From the NCBI GenBank assembly GCA_011087955.1, contig JAALKR010000011.1, positions 1 through 56,231 on the forward strand: a stretch of DNA of 56,231 nucleotides, given 5' to 3'. A program made the translations under genes and the position numbers. Under the pieces are notes generated by a model. It saw nothing but the letters and a program-made list of their open reading frames with translations. It had not been told where the DNA came from and did not search any database. This DNA is from Oligoflexia bacterium. Lineage in GTDB: Bacteria; Bdellovibrionota; UBA1018; CAIPTA01; JAALKR01. Below, piece after piece: positions 27,833-37,300 of this stretch (its first letter is position 1; every line of letters starts with the position of its first letter).

Positions 27833-28864
27833 ATGTTCAAAAAATTTTTTAACCTATTCTCAAACGACCTTGCAATCGACCTAGGCACGGCCAACACGCT
27901 TGTTGTGGCTCGAGACCGAGGTATTGTAATCAACGAGCCTTCCGTTGTAGCCGTTCAAAAAAACTCGCGCGGACAGACCAAAGTTTTAGCCGTTGGAAAA
28001 GAAGCAAAAGAGATGCTTGGACGCACGCCGGGCTCCATCACAGCGATTCGCCCAATGCGCGACGGTGTTATTGCCGATTTTGAAGTAACTCAAGAAATGC
28101 TTCGTCACTTCATCAAGAAAGCCAATCGCGAGCATTCTATTTTCCGCCCACGAATTATTATCTGCATTCCTTTCGGCATCACACAGGTGGAAAAGCGTGC
28201 GGTTAAAGAGTCTGCTCAAATGGCGGGCGCAAGAGAAGTGCATCTCATCGAAGAGCCAATGGCCGCAGCTATCGGCGCTGGACTTCCGATTATGGAGCCC
28301 ATCGGCAATATGATTGTCGATATTGGTGGGGGCACTACAGAAGTCGCGGTCATTTCTCTTGGTGGTATCGTGTTCTCGAAGTCAGTTCGAGTTGCAGGTG
28401 ATAAATTTGATGAAGCGATTTTGAATTATATTAAACGAAAATACTCTCTTCTCATTGGTGAGCGCACAGCAGAAGAAATAAAAGTTGCAATCGGTAATGC
28501 ATACCCGTTCGAAGAAGAACGTGTTTACGAAGTGAAAGGTCGTGACCTCATTGCAGGCGCACCCAAAACAATCGAAGTCAATTCGGAAGAAATTCGCGAC
28601 GCCCTTGCCGATCCAGTCTCTGCGGTTGCGGACGCCATTAAGATTGCGCTCGAAAGAACTCCACCAGAACTTGCCGCAGATATTGTAGACAACGGGGTTA
28701 TCTTAACTGGCGGTGGTTCACTATTAGCAAACCTAGACATCCTTATTAAAGAGAAAACAGGCCTGCCCGTCGCACTTGCAGAAGATCCGTTAACTTGTGT
28801 AGTGCGCGGCTCTGGCACAGTCGTACAGGACCCAGAACTAATTCGCCAGGTCACCATTAACTAG
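27833..28864 (+). CDS. mreB: Rod-shape cytoskeletal protein MreB
   Basis: 343 residues, full length. Actin-fold motifs are present: [12 protein letters not shown] (phosphate 1), [19 protein letters not shown] (phosphate 2) and [15 protein letters not shown] (adenosine). MreB filaments under the inner membrane direct lateral wall growth, working with PBPs and MreC/MreD. No mreC or mreD follows here, as the next gene is convergent. Two TAGAAT sequences 16 bases apart (27781 and 27797) lie upstream and could be -10 boxes, without clear -35 partners. Confidence 0.97.
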   Translation: MFKKFFNLFSNDLAIDLGTANTLVVARDRGIVINEPSVVAVQKNSRGQTKVLAVGKEAKEMLGRTPGSITAIRPMRDGVIADFEVTQEMLRHFIKKANREHSIFRPRIIICIPFGITQVEKRAVKESAQMAGAREVHLIEEPMAAAIGAGLPIMEPIGNMIVDIGGGTTEVAVISLGGIVFSKSVRVAGDKFDEAILNYIKRKYSLLIGERTAEEIKVAIGNAYPFEEERVYEVKGRDLIAGAPKTIEVNSEEIRDALADPVSAVADAIKIALERTPPELAADIVDNGVILTGGGSLLANLDILIKEKTGLPVALAEDPLTCVVRGSGTVVQDPELIRQVTIN

Positions 28865-28880
28865 AGTGATTTATTTTTAT

Positions 28881-29525
28881 CTAGAACTTAGGATCTAGCG
28901 TATAAATATGAGTCACAGCTATATGAGGGTAGCGAAGGTGTTTCATTTTCATCTGATTAAGCTTCAAAAGAAGCTGGTTACGCTGCTCCAAATCTTGGTA
29001 GCGAATTTTTTTAATTTGGCTGTCTATGAACTTCACCGACTCTCGTGGGTGAAAACAAAATCCAGAAACAAAACAATAGGCATTTTTCCCCACTGGAATA
29101 ACCCGTGCTTCAAATACATCGCCTTTGGAAAATCCGTAGCTATAGCGTGAATCCTCAACTTCCATTTTTTTTCGGGTACAATATTCACGCAATGTCAACC
29201 TATCACCCCTTTGCTTCAATACTTCAAAAATGGAATGAATGGTTTCAGTGAGAGCCGAGAATTTCGAAAATTGTTCCTCACTCATATTTTCGCGGTTGCG
29301 GCGAAAGTAGAGCTTCACTGGTGAAAGATCATGGCTTGAAAGTGGGCGATCAAATAGATACCAACCCATAAAAATATCCATCTGATTTTCAAAATCGGGA
29401 TCGTCCTCACTCACCACACCAGACTCTAAAAAGTACTCTTGCTTAGCTTCGAATAATTCGCGGTAAAATTCACCAGTAGAAAATTCTTCAGTTAGGAGCT
29501 CGAGACATTCTTGGTACTCGTTCAT
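28881..29525 (-). CDS. Conserved-looking cytoplasmic protein of unknown function
   Basis: 214 residues, soluble, rich in Phe, Tyr, Glu and Arg. Segments such as IFMGWYLFDRPLSSHDLSPVK and SYGFSKGDVFEARVIPVG suggest a helical N-terminal half and a small beta domain near 130-165, followed by a helix with many Gln/Lys. No signal peptide, membrane helix or known catalytic motif is seen. It begins 35 bases after carA and may be the last gene of the lepA-to-carA run. I do not recognise the family. Confidence 0.7.
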   Translation of the reverse strand: MNEYQECLELLTEEFSTGEFYRELFEAKQEYFLESGVVSEDDPDFENQMDIFMGWYLFDRPLSSHDLSPVKLYFRRNRENMSEEQFSKFSALTETIHSIFEVLKQRGDRLTLREYCTRKKMEVEDSRYSYGFSKGDVFEARVIPVGKNAYCFVSGFCFHPRESVKFIDSQIKKIRYQDLEQRNQLLLKLNQMKMKHLRYPHIAVTHIYTLDPKF

Positions 29526-29560
29526 CGCACATATTATTGTCGAACGAGACGTAGCTCAGG

Positions 29561-30751
29561 TCAATTAAAGAAGCTCTTAACAAGCGACAAAAACTCTTCA
29601 AAGTGTATTTCTGCATCTCGCGGACCCGGATTTGCTTCTGGGTGATACTGAGTCGAAAATGCTTGATATTTAGGGATAGCCATACCTGCAACTGTATTAT
29701 CATTAAGATGCACCTGGGTAATTTCGGCACCTTCCGGTAGTGACTCCGGATCCACCGCATAGCCGTGGTTCTGGGAAGTTATCATTACGCGTCCCGATTT
29801 TTTATCTAGAACTGGTTGGTTCGCACCATGATGGCCAAATTTCATTTTAAATGTTCGAGCACCGACTGCTTCGGCAAGAATCTGGTGGCCCATGCAAATT
29901 CCAAAGATCGGTACTTTACCAAGTAATTGCTTCACAGTATCCACCGCATGCTCTACCTGATCAGGGTCGCCTGGGCCATTACTCAAAAATACCCCTTTAG
30001 GTCTCGCTGCCAAAATTTCTTCCGACTTCGCTGTCACAGAAAAGACCTTTAAGCGACAGCCGCGCGCACGGAAATTTCGTAAAATATTATGCTTAACTCC
30101 TAAATCAAGCACAGCAACTAACGGATTCGATGGATCCTCAATCAATGCATCCTTTCTCCATTGGCCATGGAACTCGGTAAACTTCTCGTCCCATTCATAA
30201 TTATCACTAGTGGAAACTTGGCCAACTAAATTAGCCAAGCCAAACGGAGGCATCTTCTTTAGCTTTGCCGTCATATCTTTCAATGAAGGTTCGGGGGGCG
30301 CTGGACTAAAGATCATTGCGTTCATCACACCTTTAGAGCGAATATGACGAGTCAAAGACCGTGTATCAATCCCGCATAGTCCAGGAATATTGTGCTCTTT
30401 CAAATAGTCGCCAAGACTTTTTTTCGCCCGAAAATTGGAGTGGTCTTTCACATATTCATGCACAACAAAACCGGAGACAGCGACTGATTTTGACTCCCAG
30501 TCTCCATCGTTAATTCCATAATTACCAATCATCGGATATGTCATTGCTACAATCTGACCAGTGTAGGATGGATCCGTAAGTACCTCTTGATAGCCTGACA
30601 TCGCTGTATTAAAAATTACTTCACCCAGTATACCGTCGTGATAATTCTCGGGCTCAGCACCAAATGAGTAACCGTAAAAAACTGCCCCATCTTCAAGAAG
30701 CAAAGCCGCTGTTTTTCGCTTTGGACTCAGAAAACTATTAGCTTTCATCAT
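29561..30751 (-). CDS. carA: Carbamoyl-phosphate synthase small subunit
   Basis: 396 residues. The N-terminal CarA domain has GEVIFNTAMSGYQEVLTDPSY. The C-terminal class I glutamine amidotransferase has the nucleophile Cys in FGICMGHQ and a His/Glu pair in QYHPEANPGP. It supplies ammonia to CarB, making carbamoyl phosphate for pyrimidines and arginine. CarB is not in the window. The start overlaps the pyrC-like gene by 14 bases, placing it in one operon with pyrB. Confidence 0.95.
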   Translation of the reverse strand: MMKANSFLSPKRKTAALLLEDGAVFYGYSFGAEPENYHDGILGEVIFNTAMSGYQEVLTDPSYTGQIVAMTYPMIGNYGINDGDWESKSVAVSGFVVHEYVKDHSNFRAKKSLGDYLKEHNIPGLCGIDTRSLTRHIRSKGVMNAMIFSPAPPEPSLKDMTAKLKKMPPFGLANLVGQVSTSDNYEWDEKFTEFHGQWRKDALIEDPSNPLVAVLDLGVKHNILRNFRARGCRLKVFSVTAKSEEILAARPKGVFLSNGPGDPDQVEHAVDTVKQLLGKVPIFGICMGHQILAEAVGARTFKMKFGHHGANQPVLDKKSGRVMITSQNHGYAVDPESLPEGAEITQVHLNDNTVAGMAIPKYQAFSTQYHPEANPGPRDAEIHFEEFLSLVKSFFN

Positions 30752-32081
30752 TTCCAGTTCCTTTATTTACAATCTCCCCGCCGACAATCGTCATTAGCAC
30801 TACACCCTGCAAGGTCTTACCAATAAATGGGCTATTCTTCGCCGAGCTACAGACTCGATCACTTGTATATTTGTACTGTTTGTCTGTGTCAAATATGACA
30901 ATATCCGCAGGCGCTCCAACTTTCAGCGAGCCCAAACCTTTTTCATGAAGGCCAATGACCTTTGCTGGGCCAGTGCTAAGTAGATAAACCATTCGCTCTA
31001 AGGAAATTCTCTCCTTACGAACCAATTCTAAGACTAGAGGCAGTACGGTTTCAAATGCAATCATACCAGCTGCTGCATCTTCAAAAACTAGATCTTTTGC
31101 CGATGGGCTTTGTGGCATGTGCATCGATGCGATCGCATCTAATGTGCCATCGCCAAGCGCTGTAGTGATTGCCTCCACATGATCTTCACCACGAAGTGGC
31201 GGAAAACACTTAAAATTAGAATCATAAGTGCGAATCATATCGGAAGTTAATGAGAAATACTGAGGGTTAGTTTCCGCTGTAATCTGAACCCCTTCTGATT
31301 TCGCCGTACGAATTAACTCTAACGACCCCTTTGTCGAAATTGAGGAAAAATGTAACCGCCCACAAGCATGTTGCGTAAGGGTAATATCTCTAGCGACTAT
31401 GACTTCCTCAGCAGCCGCAGGTATTCCCCGCAATCCCAGCCGACAAGAATTTAAACCTTCATCCATTACACCGCGACCAACAAGAGCTGGGTCCTGCGGA
31501 AAAGAAAAAACTGGAACATTGAAGGCTTTCGTATACTCGATCGCTTTTCGCATTAAATAGGAATTTTTAATACAAGTCGAGTCATCACCAACAGCCACCA
31601 CTCCAGTATGAACCATCGTACCGATCTCAGCCAAATACTCACCCTTACCCTTGGTGGTCAGGGAGCCGATTGGGAAAACTCGCACGCAGGATTCTTCATG
31701 TGCTTGGCGAGAAATAAAATCTGTGACAAAAGCATTATCGTTATATTCTGAAAAACTCGGCATACAGGCAATCGATGTAAACCCACCAGCAGCAGCCGAC
31801 TTCGCTCCCCTATTCAACGCTTCCCGCGGATCGGCTCCAGGCTCCCCCATTCTGGCGTTCAAATCAATAAAGCCCGGAGCAATATATGCCCCTTTTATAT
31901 CGATCTTTTCCGCCTTAAGTCTGCTTGCTTTTGTGTCCAACTCGCCTGGCTTAGCAACCGCAAAGACCTTGCCATCTTCCAATAAAAGATCGCTAGGCTC
32001 ATTCCGCCCATGCAACGGGTCGATCAGGTGACCTCCTTTCAAGAGTTTACTCGAGGAAGTGCCTTGCACTACTCGCTTCAT
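30738..32081 (-). CDS. Dihydroorotase homologue without metal ligands (PyrC'-like)
   Basis: 447 residues of amidohydrolase/dihydroorotase fold that keep the family frame, but every metal-ligand motif is changed. The HxH of PGFIDLHxHxREPG is Asn75-Ala-Arg77 (PGFIDLNARMGEPG). The NPQYF segment replaces the PHH motif. FPQDPAL replaces the HCED type. IASMHMPQS replaces the IATDHAPH type, losing Asp. It is thus probably inactive. Known parallels are the inactive PyrC' of Pseudomonas, which serves as a structural partner of aspartate carbamoyltransferase. Its place directly after pyrB, with a 4-base overlap, fits that role. An active dihydroorotase must lie elsewhere in the genome. Confidence 0.85.
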   Translation of the reverse strand: MKRVVQGTSSSKLLKGGHLIDPLHGRNEPSDLLLEDGKVFAVAKPGELDTKASRLKAEKIDIKGAYIAPGFIDLNARMGEPGADPREALNRGAKSAAAGGFTSIACMPSFSEYNDNAFVTDFISRQAHEESCVRVFPIGSLTTKGKGEYLAEIGTMVHTGVVAVGDDSTCIKNSYLMRKAIEYTKAFNVPVFSFPQDPALVGRGVMDEGLNSCRLGLRGIPAAAEEVIVARDITLTQHACGRLHFSSISTKGSLELIRTAKSEGVQITAETNPQYFSLTSDMIRTYDSNFKCFPPLRGEDHVEAITTALGDGTLDAIASMHMPQSPSAKDLVFEDAAAGMIAFETVLPLVLELVRKERISLERMVYLLSTGPAKVIGLHEKGLGSLKVGAPADIVIFDTDKQYKYTSDRVCSSAKNSPFIGKTLQGVVLMTIVGGEIVNKGTGNDES

Positions 32082-33022
32082 ACTCTACCTCGATTTCGGT
32101 CTTCTTCTAAACAAGCAAGGATCGCCATTCGAATGGCCACACCATTAGTTACTTGGTTTAAGATTACTGAATTCGATCCATCCGCAACCTGAGGGGAAAT
32201 CTCCACTCCACGATTCATCGGTCCTGGGTGCATAATGATTGCGCCCCCTTTTAACTGCCGAGCTGTATTGTTGTTCAAACCGTAGAGGCGGTAATATTCA
32301 GCATTACTTGGAATCTGCTTTGTGTTCTGACGCTCAAATTGGATTCGTAATATCATGACAACATCTGCATCCTCAATTGCTTCCTGCACAGAATACGTTT
32401 CCCGCACCTTGAGGCGCCCTACATGTGGAGGAAGCAATGTCGGCGGTCCACAGACCGTTACTGTAGCCCCCATTTTGTTCAGCAAATAAATATTTGATCG
32501 TGCTACCCGCGAGTGGGCAATATCGCCGATTATGGCCACTTTGAGACCTTCAATAGATCCTTTGGTGGTCTCGATTGTCAATGCATCCAGTAACGCTTGA
32601 GACGGATGCTCATGGAATCCATCGCCCGCATTGATCACTGGAATTTCTAATTTCTTTGACAAAAGCTGAGGTGCGCCCGCAGACCCGTGGCGTAGCACTA
32701 GAAAGTCCGGGCTCATAGCTTCCAGGATCTTCGCTGTATCGATAAGGGTCTCCCCTTTTACAACGGAAGTCGAACTATCTGCCATAAAGTTGATGTTGTC
32801 AGCATCCAAGCGCTTTGCAGCCATTTCAAAAGAGCTGCGAGTTCGAGAAGACGGCTCAAAAAATAAATTTACCACTGTGCGCTCACGCAAATGAATAAAT
32901 TTCTTCTTGCCCTTTTCCAAGTCGGATTTGAATTTTTTGCCTCGATCTAACAGGCGACGAATCGAGGAAACTTCTAAATCCTCAATTCCGAGAAGATGCT
33001 CTAGTTTCTGTGCGTCCGCCAT
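32078..33022 (-). CDS. pyrB: Aspartate carbamoyltransferase catalytic subunit
   Basis: 314 residues. The carbamoyl-phosphate site is FFEPSSRTRSSFE; further motifs are HPSQALLDALT and HPGPMNRGVE. It joins carbamoyl phosphate and aspartate, the first committed step of pyrimidine synthesis. No regulatory pyrI is seen. The neighbouring PyrC'-like protein may take the structural role. It begins 6 bases after the signal-peptidase-like gene. Confidence 0.96.
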   Translation of the reverse strand: MADAQKLEHLLGIEDLEVSSIRRLLDRGKKFKSDLEKGKKKFIHLRERTVVNLFFEPSSRTRSSFEMAAKRLDADNINFMADSSTSVVKGETLIDTAKILEAMSPDFLVLRHGSAGAPQLLSKKLEIPVINAGDGFHEHPSQALLDALTIETTKGSIEGLKVAIIGDIAHSRVARSNIYLLNKMGATVTVCGPPTLLPPHVGRLKVRETYSVQEAIEDADVVMILRIQFERQNTKQIPSNAEYYRLYGLNNNTARQLKGGAIIMHPGPMNRGVEISPQVADGSNSVILNQVTNGVAIRMAILACLEEDRNRGRV

Positions 33023-33028
33023 AGTTAC

Positions 33029-33736
33029 CTAGAGTCGGCCAAAATAATTACGCTCTAATGCTGAGGCCTTAACAGACTCATTTACCTCAATTTTGGGAAA
33101 ATCCCTAACAGGAATCCACAATCTGGAAACTTTTCCGACAATTTTATTGATATGCACAGGGCCAAAGTGACGAGAATCTGGGCCGTCCCAACGATCGTCG
33201 GCTACAACATAGACAAATTCGGACTCCAACGTACTTCTGCCTATGTCTGTGTCATTATTCTCCTTTTGCTTCAAAGGACGCACGAGGAAAGATACTCCGT
33301 CGATAGTTTGCCGACAATGGGGAGTCGTGCTGTCTTCGATTGGACATGGAATATCCACTTCTCCCGCATCTTTGGCGCCTAGGCTGGCTTTTTTTACAGC
33401 CAAATCAATAATTTTTACTTCCTCCCCGTTGACTGTAATTTCTCGTTTCTTTTCATTACCAATCGCAACTACCCGCCGCAAAAGGATCATAGGCGGTTCG
33501 CCTACTCCGTTCAACACGACGAGGTCACCAGGTTTAACATCGCTCCACTGCACCAGCAGTGCGCCAGAGCCTGGCACTCGCAAACCATAAGAAACCTTCG
33601 AGGCAATTACCGTATCCCCCGGAAATACAGCCGGAACCATCGCTGTACCACTCACAGAAAAAGTCTCAAACACACAGGCTCGCAATCCGAGCGCAAGTAT
33701 GAATGCAAAAAGAATTTTCTTCAAAATTAACGACAC
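33029..33736 (-). CDS. Signal peptidase I homologue lacking the Ser/Lys dyad
   Basis: 235 residues with a single N-terminal membrane helix (about 4-20) and the S26 fold. Aligned without gaps to E. coli LepB (FQIPSGSMMPTLLIGD), this protein reads FSVSGTAMVPAVFPGD, so the nucleophile Ser position is Ala32 (codon GCG). The general-base Lys in YIKRAVG corresponds to Arg87 in LLRRVVA. The late motif is kept well (VVADDRWDGPDSRHFGPV). It should therefore not cut signal peptides, unless Thr31 or another residue substitutes. It lies where lepB is commonly found, 15 bases after lepA, but does not look like a working LepB. Confidence 0.82.
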   Translation of the reverse strand: MSLILKKILFAFILALGLRACVFETFSVSGTAMVPAVFPGDTVIASKVSYGLRVPGSGALLVQWSDVKPGDLVVLNGVGEPPMILLRRVVAIGNEKKREITVNGEEVKIIDLAVKKASLGAKDAGEVDIPCPIEDSTTPHCRQTIDGVSFLVRPLKQKENNDTDIGRSTLESEFVYVVADDRWDGPDSRHFGPVHINKIVGKVSRLWIPVRDFPKIEVNESVKASALERNYFGRL

Positions 33737-33751
33737 TTATTCTGCCCTCAA

Positions 33752-35560
33752 CTATTCCACTTTCAACACAGCGAGAAACGCTTCTTGTGGAACCTCTACA
33801 GAGCCCACTTGCTTCATACGTTTCTTACCCTCTTTCTGCTTTTCCAAAAGCTTTCGTTTTCGGGTGATATCCCCACCGTAACATTTGGCAGTTACGTTCT
33901 TTCGGAGCGCTTTAAGACTTTCCCGCGCTACAATACGGGAACCGATCGCCGCCTGAATCGCAACTTCATACATTTGCCGGGGAATGATTTCCCGAAGCTT
34001 TTTTGCCAGTTCCCGCCCTCGGTACTGTGCGTTTGACCGATGGGTGATCACTGACAACGCATCAACGGCGTCTCCGTTTAGCATCATGTCTAGCTTCACT
34101 AAGTCACCTGCACGATATTCCATTGGCTCATAGTCCATCGAAGCATAGCCACGAGTCGCGCTCTTCAGCTTGTCGTAGAAATCAAAAACCATTTCGCAAA
34201 GTGGAAGTTCATAGGTGATCGACACGCGATCACTCGTAATATAATCCATGCCCTGCTGAATTCCTCGTCGATCCTGAAAGAGACCGAATACCTGGCCAAC
34301 ATAATCACTTGGCACATGTACCGTGCATTTAATATATGGCTCTTCGATTTGCTCAATCTCGCCCGCATCCGGAAGTTTGCTTGGATTATCAACCATGACG
34401 ATATCTCCGTCATTTTTGATAACTTTATAAATCACAGAAGGTGCTGTCGTGATGAGGCTCATCTTGTATTCACGCTCTAGGCGCTCTTGAACCACGTCCA
34501 TATGCAGCAGACCAAGAAATCCGCAACGGAACCCAAAGCCAAGCGCCGTCGAAGTTTCTGGCTCAAAGGAAAAAGCTGAGTCATTCAACTGAAGCTTTTC
34601 TAACGCCTCTCGAAGTGCGGTGTAATCATCGGAAACCACCGGATAGATACCACTAAAAACCATTGGTTTTACTTCTTGGAATCCAGAAAGGGGCTCAGTG
34701 GCAGCATTGTCGGCGCCAGTGATAGTGTCGCCAACCTGCATTTCCTTAAGACTCTTTAGCCCAGTGATGACCGCACCCACTTCTCCTGGCCCTAAGGCTT
34801 GAGCCTGCACCATGGACGGCGTGAAATAGACGACCTTAAGAATGTCGGCTTCGGCCGACGTGTTCATCATTTTGATCTTTTTACCTTTTTTCAACTCTCC
34901 ACTTACGACCCTCACCAAGGCCACCACACCTAGATAGGAGTCAAACCAAGAGTCAAAAATTAAAGCGCGAGTCGGAAACTCTTTAGAATAATCCACATCA
35001 TGCTTGGGCTCAGGGACATTTTTTACGATGACTTCCAAGACGTCCGAAATATTCAAACCAGTCTTGGCAGAAACTTTCGGACAATCTGTTGCATCTAAAC
35101 CAATGATTTCTTCAATCTCTTCTGCACGCCGCTCTGGCTCCGCACTAGGTAAATCAATTTTATTTAAAATCGGAAAGACTTCGAGGTCATTTTCCAAAGC
35201 TAAGTAGACATTCGCAACCGTTTGGGCCTCTACACCCTGAGCCGCATCCACCACTAAAAGTGCTCCCTCACAGGCAGAAAGCGAACGAGAAACCTCGTAG
35301 GAGAAGTCCACATGTCCCGGAGTATCGATCATGTTGAGAATATATTCTTCACCGTCTTTTGCTTTGTAGACCATGCGTACGGTTTGCGCCTTAATCGTAA
35401 TCCCCCGCTCCCTCTCTAAATCCATAGAATCGAGGAGCTGATCAGCCATTTCGCGCCCACTCACTGAGCCAGTCAGCTCAATCAATCGATCGGCCAAGGT
35501 CGATTTGCCGTGATCAATATGCGCGATTATCGAGAAATTTCGGATCTTTTTTGGGTCCAT
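33752..35560 (-). CDS. lepA: Elongation factor 4 (LepA)
   Basis: 602 residues, normal length. G motifs are [30 protein letters not shown] and NKIDLP. The LepA-specific C-terminal domain is present, with [23 protein letters not shown]. This ribosomal GTPase acts on stalled or back-tracked ribosomes and in 30S biogenesis. It is the first gene of the packed minus-strand run reaching carA. I see no strong ribosome site in front of its ATG. Confidence 0.97.
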   Translation of the reverse strand: MDPKKIRNFSIIAHIDHGKSTLADRLIELTGSVSGREMADQLLDSMDLERERGITIKAQTVRMVYKAKDGEEYILNMIDTPGHVDFSYEVSRSLSACEGALLVVDAAQGVEAQTVANVYLALENDLEVFPILNKIDLPSAEPERRAEEIEEIIGLDATDCPKVSAKTGLNISDVLEVIVKNVPEPKHDVDYSKEFPTRALIFDSWFDSYLGVVALVRVVSGELKKGKKIKMMNTSAEADILKVVYFTPSMVQAQALGPGEVGAVITGLKSLKEMQVGDTITGADNAATEPLSGFQEVKPMVFSGIYPVVSDDYTALREALEKLQLNDSAFSFEPETSTALGFGFRCGFLGLLHMDVVQERLEREYKMSLITTAPSVIYKVIKNDGDIVMVDNPSKLPDAGEIEQIEEPYIKCTVHVPSDYVGQVFGLFQDRRGIQQGMDYITSDRVSITYELPLCEMVFDFYDKLKSATRGYASMDYEPMEYRAGDLVKLDMMLNGDAVDALSVITHRSNAQYRGRELAKKLREIIPRQMYEVAIQAAIGSRIVARESLKALRKNVTAKCYGGDITRKRKLLEKQKEGKKRMKQVGSVEVPQEAFLAVLKVE

Positions 35561-35716
35561 AGTATAGTACTGGCGCTGAGTATCATATGGTGCGAGATTT
35601 CCTCAAGTTTTTAACTTTTCGGTGACAAATAAAATGCGCCATGCCAGACTAGGCACGATGTCCGCCGGTACCGTAAAAACACGCCCGCAGCTACTAACCT
35701 CGGTTTGTTTCCCGTG

Positions 35717-36499
35717 ATGCTCGCCCCTGTTATTCGCTATTTACGATTTTGGGGTGAGCTTGCCAGCTTCCTCTGGCAGACACTTACGGGGCTAAAGATG
35801 GTCTACCGTCGTTTCCCCCTCATTGTTCAACAAATTGATTTTATTGGAATTCAATCACTCACTATTCTCACTTTTAGTGGAATTTTTATCGGCGCTGTAA
35901 TGTCCTTTCAGACCTATGTCGCGCTCGATTTATTTGGGATGGAATCTTTTTTAGGTGCTTCCGTAGGGCTCGCACTTTCTAGAGAATTAGCTCCAGTGTT
36001 TGCCGGAATCATGGTGGCCGGACGCGCGGGAGCTGCCATTGCCGCCGAAATTGCAACCATGCGAGTGACTGAACAAATCGATGCACTCGATGCTTTAGGG
36101 ACAGACCCTTATGATTATTTAATCACGCCGCGGTTAATTGCCGGCGTATTTTCCCTGCCGCTTCTTTATGGCTATTTTCTTTTGGTCGGATGCTTGGCTG
36201 GGTATTTTGTGGGAGTCGTCATCTTAGATGCAGATGGTAGTATTTTTTGGTACCGTCTCGCTTGGGCCGTTGACATTAATGATATTTTCCAAGGCTCAAT
36301 TAAGGCTGCGATTTTTGGTTTCTTCTTAAGTCTGATGGGATGTTTTTATGGCTTCAATGCCAATAATAATGCGCAAGGTGTGGGGATTGCTACGAATCGT
36401 GCGGTTGTAATCACAAGCCTACTAATCCTATTTAGCGATTATGTACTAACGGCTTATTTACCCTATGACCCGAGTAATTTAATTTATAATGGCGACTAA
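35717..36499 (+). CDS. mlaE: MlaE-type ABC transporter permease (lipid asymmetry)
   Basis: About 260 residues with five or six membrane helices and the MlaE family core (ALSRELAPVFAGIMVAGRAGAAIAAEIATMRVTEQIDAL). It is the inner-membrane channel of a phospholipid transporter that works with MlaF and an MCE protein, both encoded next. The start is unsure: ATG at 35717 is preceded by in-frame GTG (35714) and TTG (35705), and none has a strong ribosome site. Overlaps mlaF by 11 bases. Divergent from lepA across about 150 bases, where I can name no clear promoter. Confidence 0.93.
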   Translation: MLAPVIRYLRFWGELASFLWQTLTGLKMVYRRFPLIVQQIDFIGIQSLTILTFSGIFIGAVMSFQTYVALDLFGMESFLGASVGLALSRELAPVFAGIMVAGRAGAAIAAEIATMRVTEQIDALDALGTDPYDYLITPRLIAGVFSLPLLYGYFLLVGCLAGYFVGVVILDADGSIFWYRLAWAVDINDIFQGSIKAAIFGFFLSLMGCFYGFNANNNAQGVGIATNRAVVITSLLILFSDYVLTAYLPYDPSNLIYNGD

Positions 36500-37289
36500 A
36501 GCGGGCAGCTCGGACAACGTAGGCGAACGATTCAACGGCGAATATGCCGTTGAAATTAATGGTTTACAAAAGAGCTTTGGTCCATTTCATGTGCATCAAG
36601 GCATTAACTTAAAGGTTCGCAAGGGAACAATCACTTATATCATGGGTGGATCCGGAGTTGGTAAGTCCGTCCTGTTAAAGCAGATTATGGGGTTTATTCG
36701 TCCGGACGCTGGAAAAGTGATTGTGAATGGGGAAAGTATTCACGAAGCGAGTATGCGCGATACAAAACGAATCCGCCATAGCATGGGAGTTTTATTCCAA
36801 AATGGAGCTCTTTTTGACTCCTTAAGCGTCTATGACAACGTCTCATTCACTTTAAAAGAGCAGCTACATTTGCCTAAATCTGAGCTAGATGCCCGCGTTA
36901 AGTCCCTCCTCGAATCTGTGGGGCTTACCTTCGAACATTCGAAGAAAATGCCTGCTCAGCTCTCCGGTGGGCAAAGAAAGCGAATCGCTTTAGCCCGAGC
37001 GATCGCTATGAAACCATCGATAATGATGTACGACGAGCCCACTACGGGCCTTGATCCACTGACGACAGACATGGTAACAAAACTAATTAGAGAGACTAAC
37101 GATCAATACAATTTGACGAGTATCGTGATCTCTCACGATACGAATGTGGCTTTGGATGTAGCCGAGGAGCTGGCGTTCCTGAAAGATGGGATCGTTCAAT
37201 ATGTCGGTGAACCCAAAGGGGTATTTTCGGATCAGAATCCGGACGTACGAGAGTTCTTCGCTTCAGGAAGAAAGCGCTTAAAACTGTAG
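36489..37289 (+). CDS. mlaF: MlaF-type ABC transporter ATPase
   Basis: 266 residues. Walker A GGSGVGKSVLLKQ, Q-loop GVLFQNGALFDSLSV, signature LSGGQRKRIALARA, Walker B IMMYDEPTTGLDP and switch His in VISHD. The extended signature and FQNGALFDSL are typical of Mla/Mkl ATPases. It drives lipid movement between inner and outer membranes with MlaE and the MCE protein. An extra stretch of about 15 residues precedes the first strand. Confidence 0.95.
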   Translation: MATKAGSSDNVGERFNGEYAVEINGLQKSFGPFHVHQGINLKVRKGTITYIMGGSGVGKSVLLKQIMGFIRPDAGKVIVNGESIHEASMRDTKRIRHSMGVLFQNGALFDSLSVYDNVSFTLKEQLHLPKSELDARVKSLLESVGLTFEHSKKMPAQLSGGQRKRIALARAIAMKPSIMMYDEPTTGLDPLTTDMVTKLIRETNDQYNLTSIVISHDTNVALDVAEELAFLKDGIVQYVGEPKGVFSDQNPDVREFFASGRKRLKL

Positions 37290-37300
37290 GGAGCACTGTT

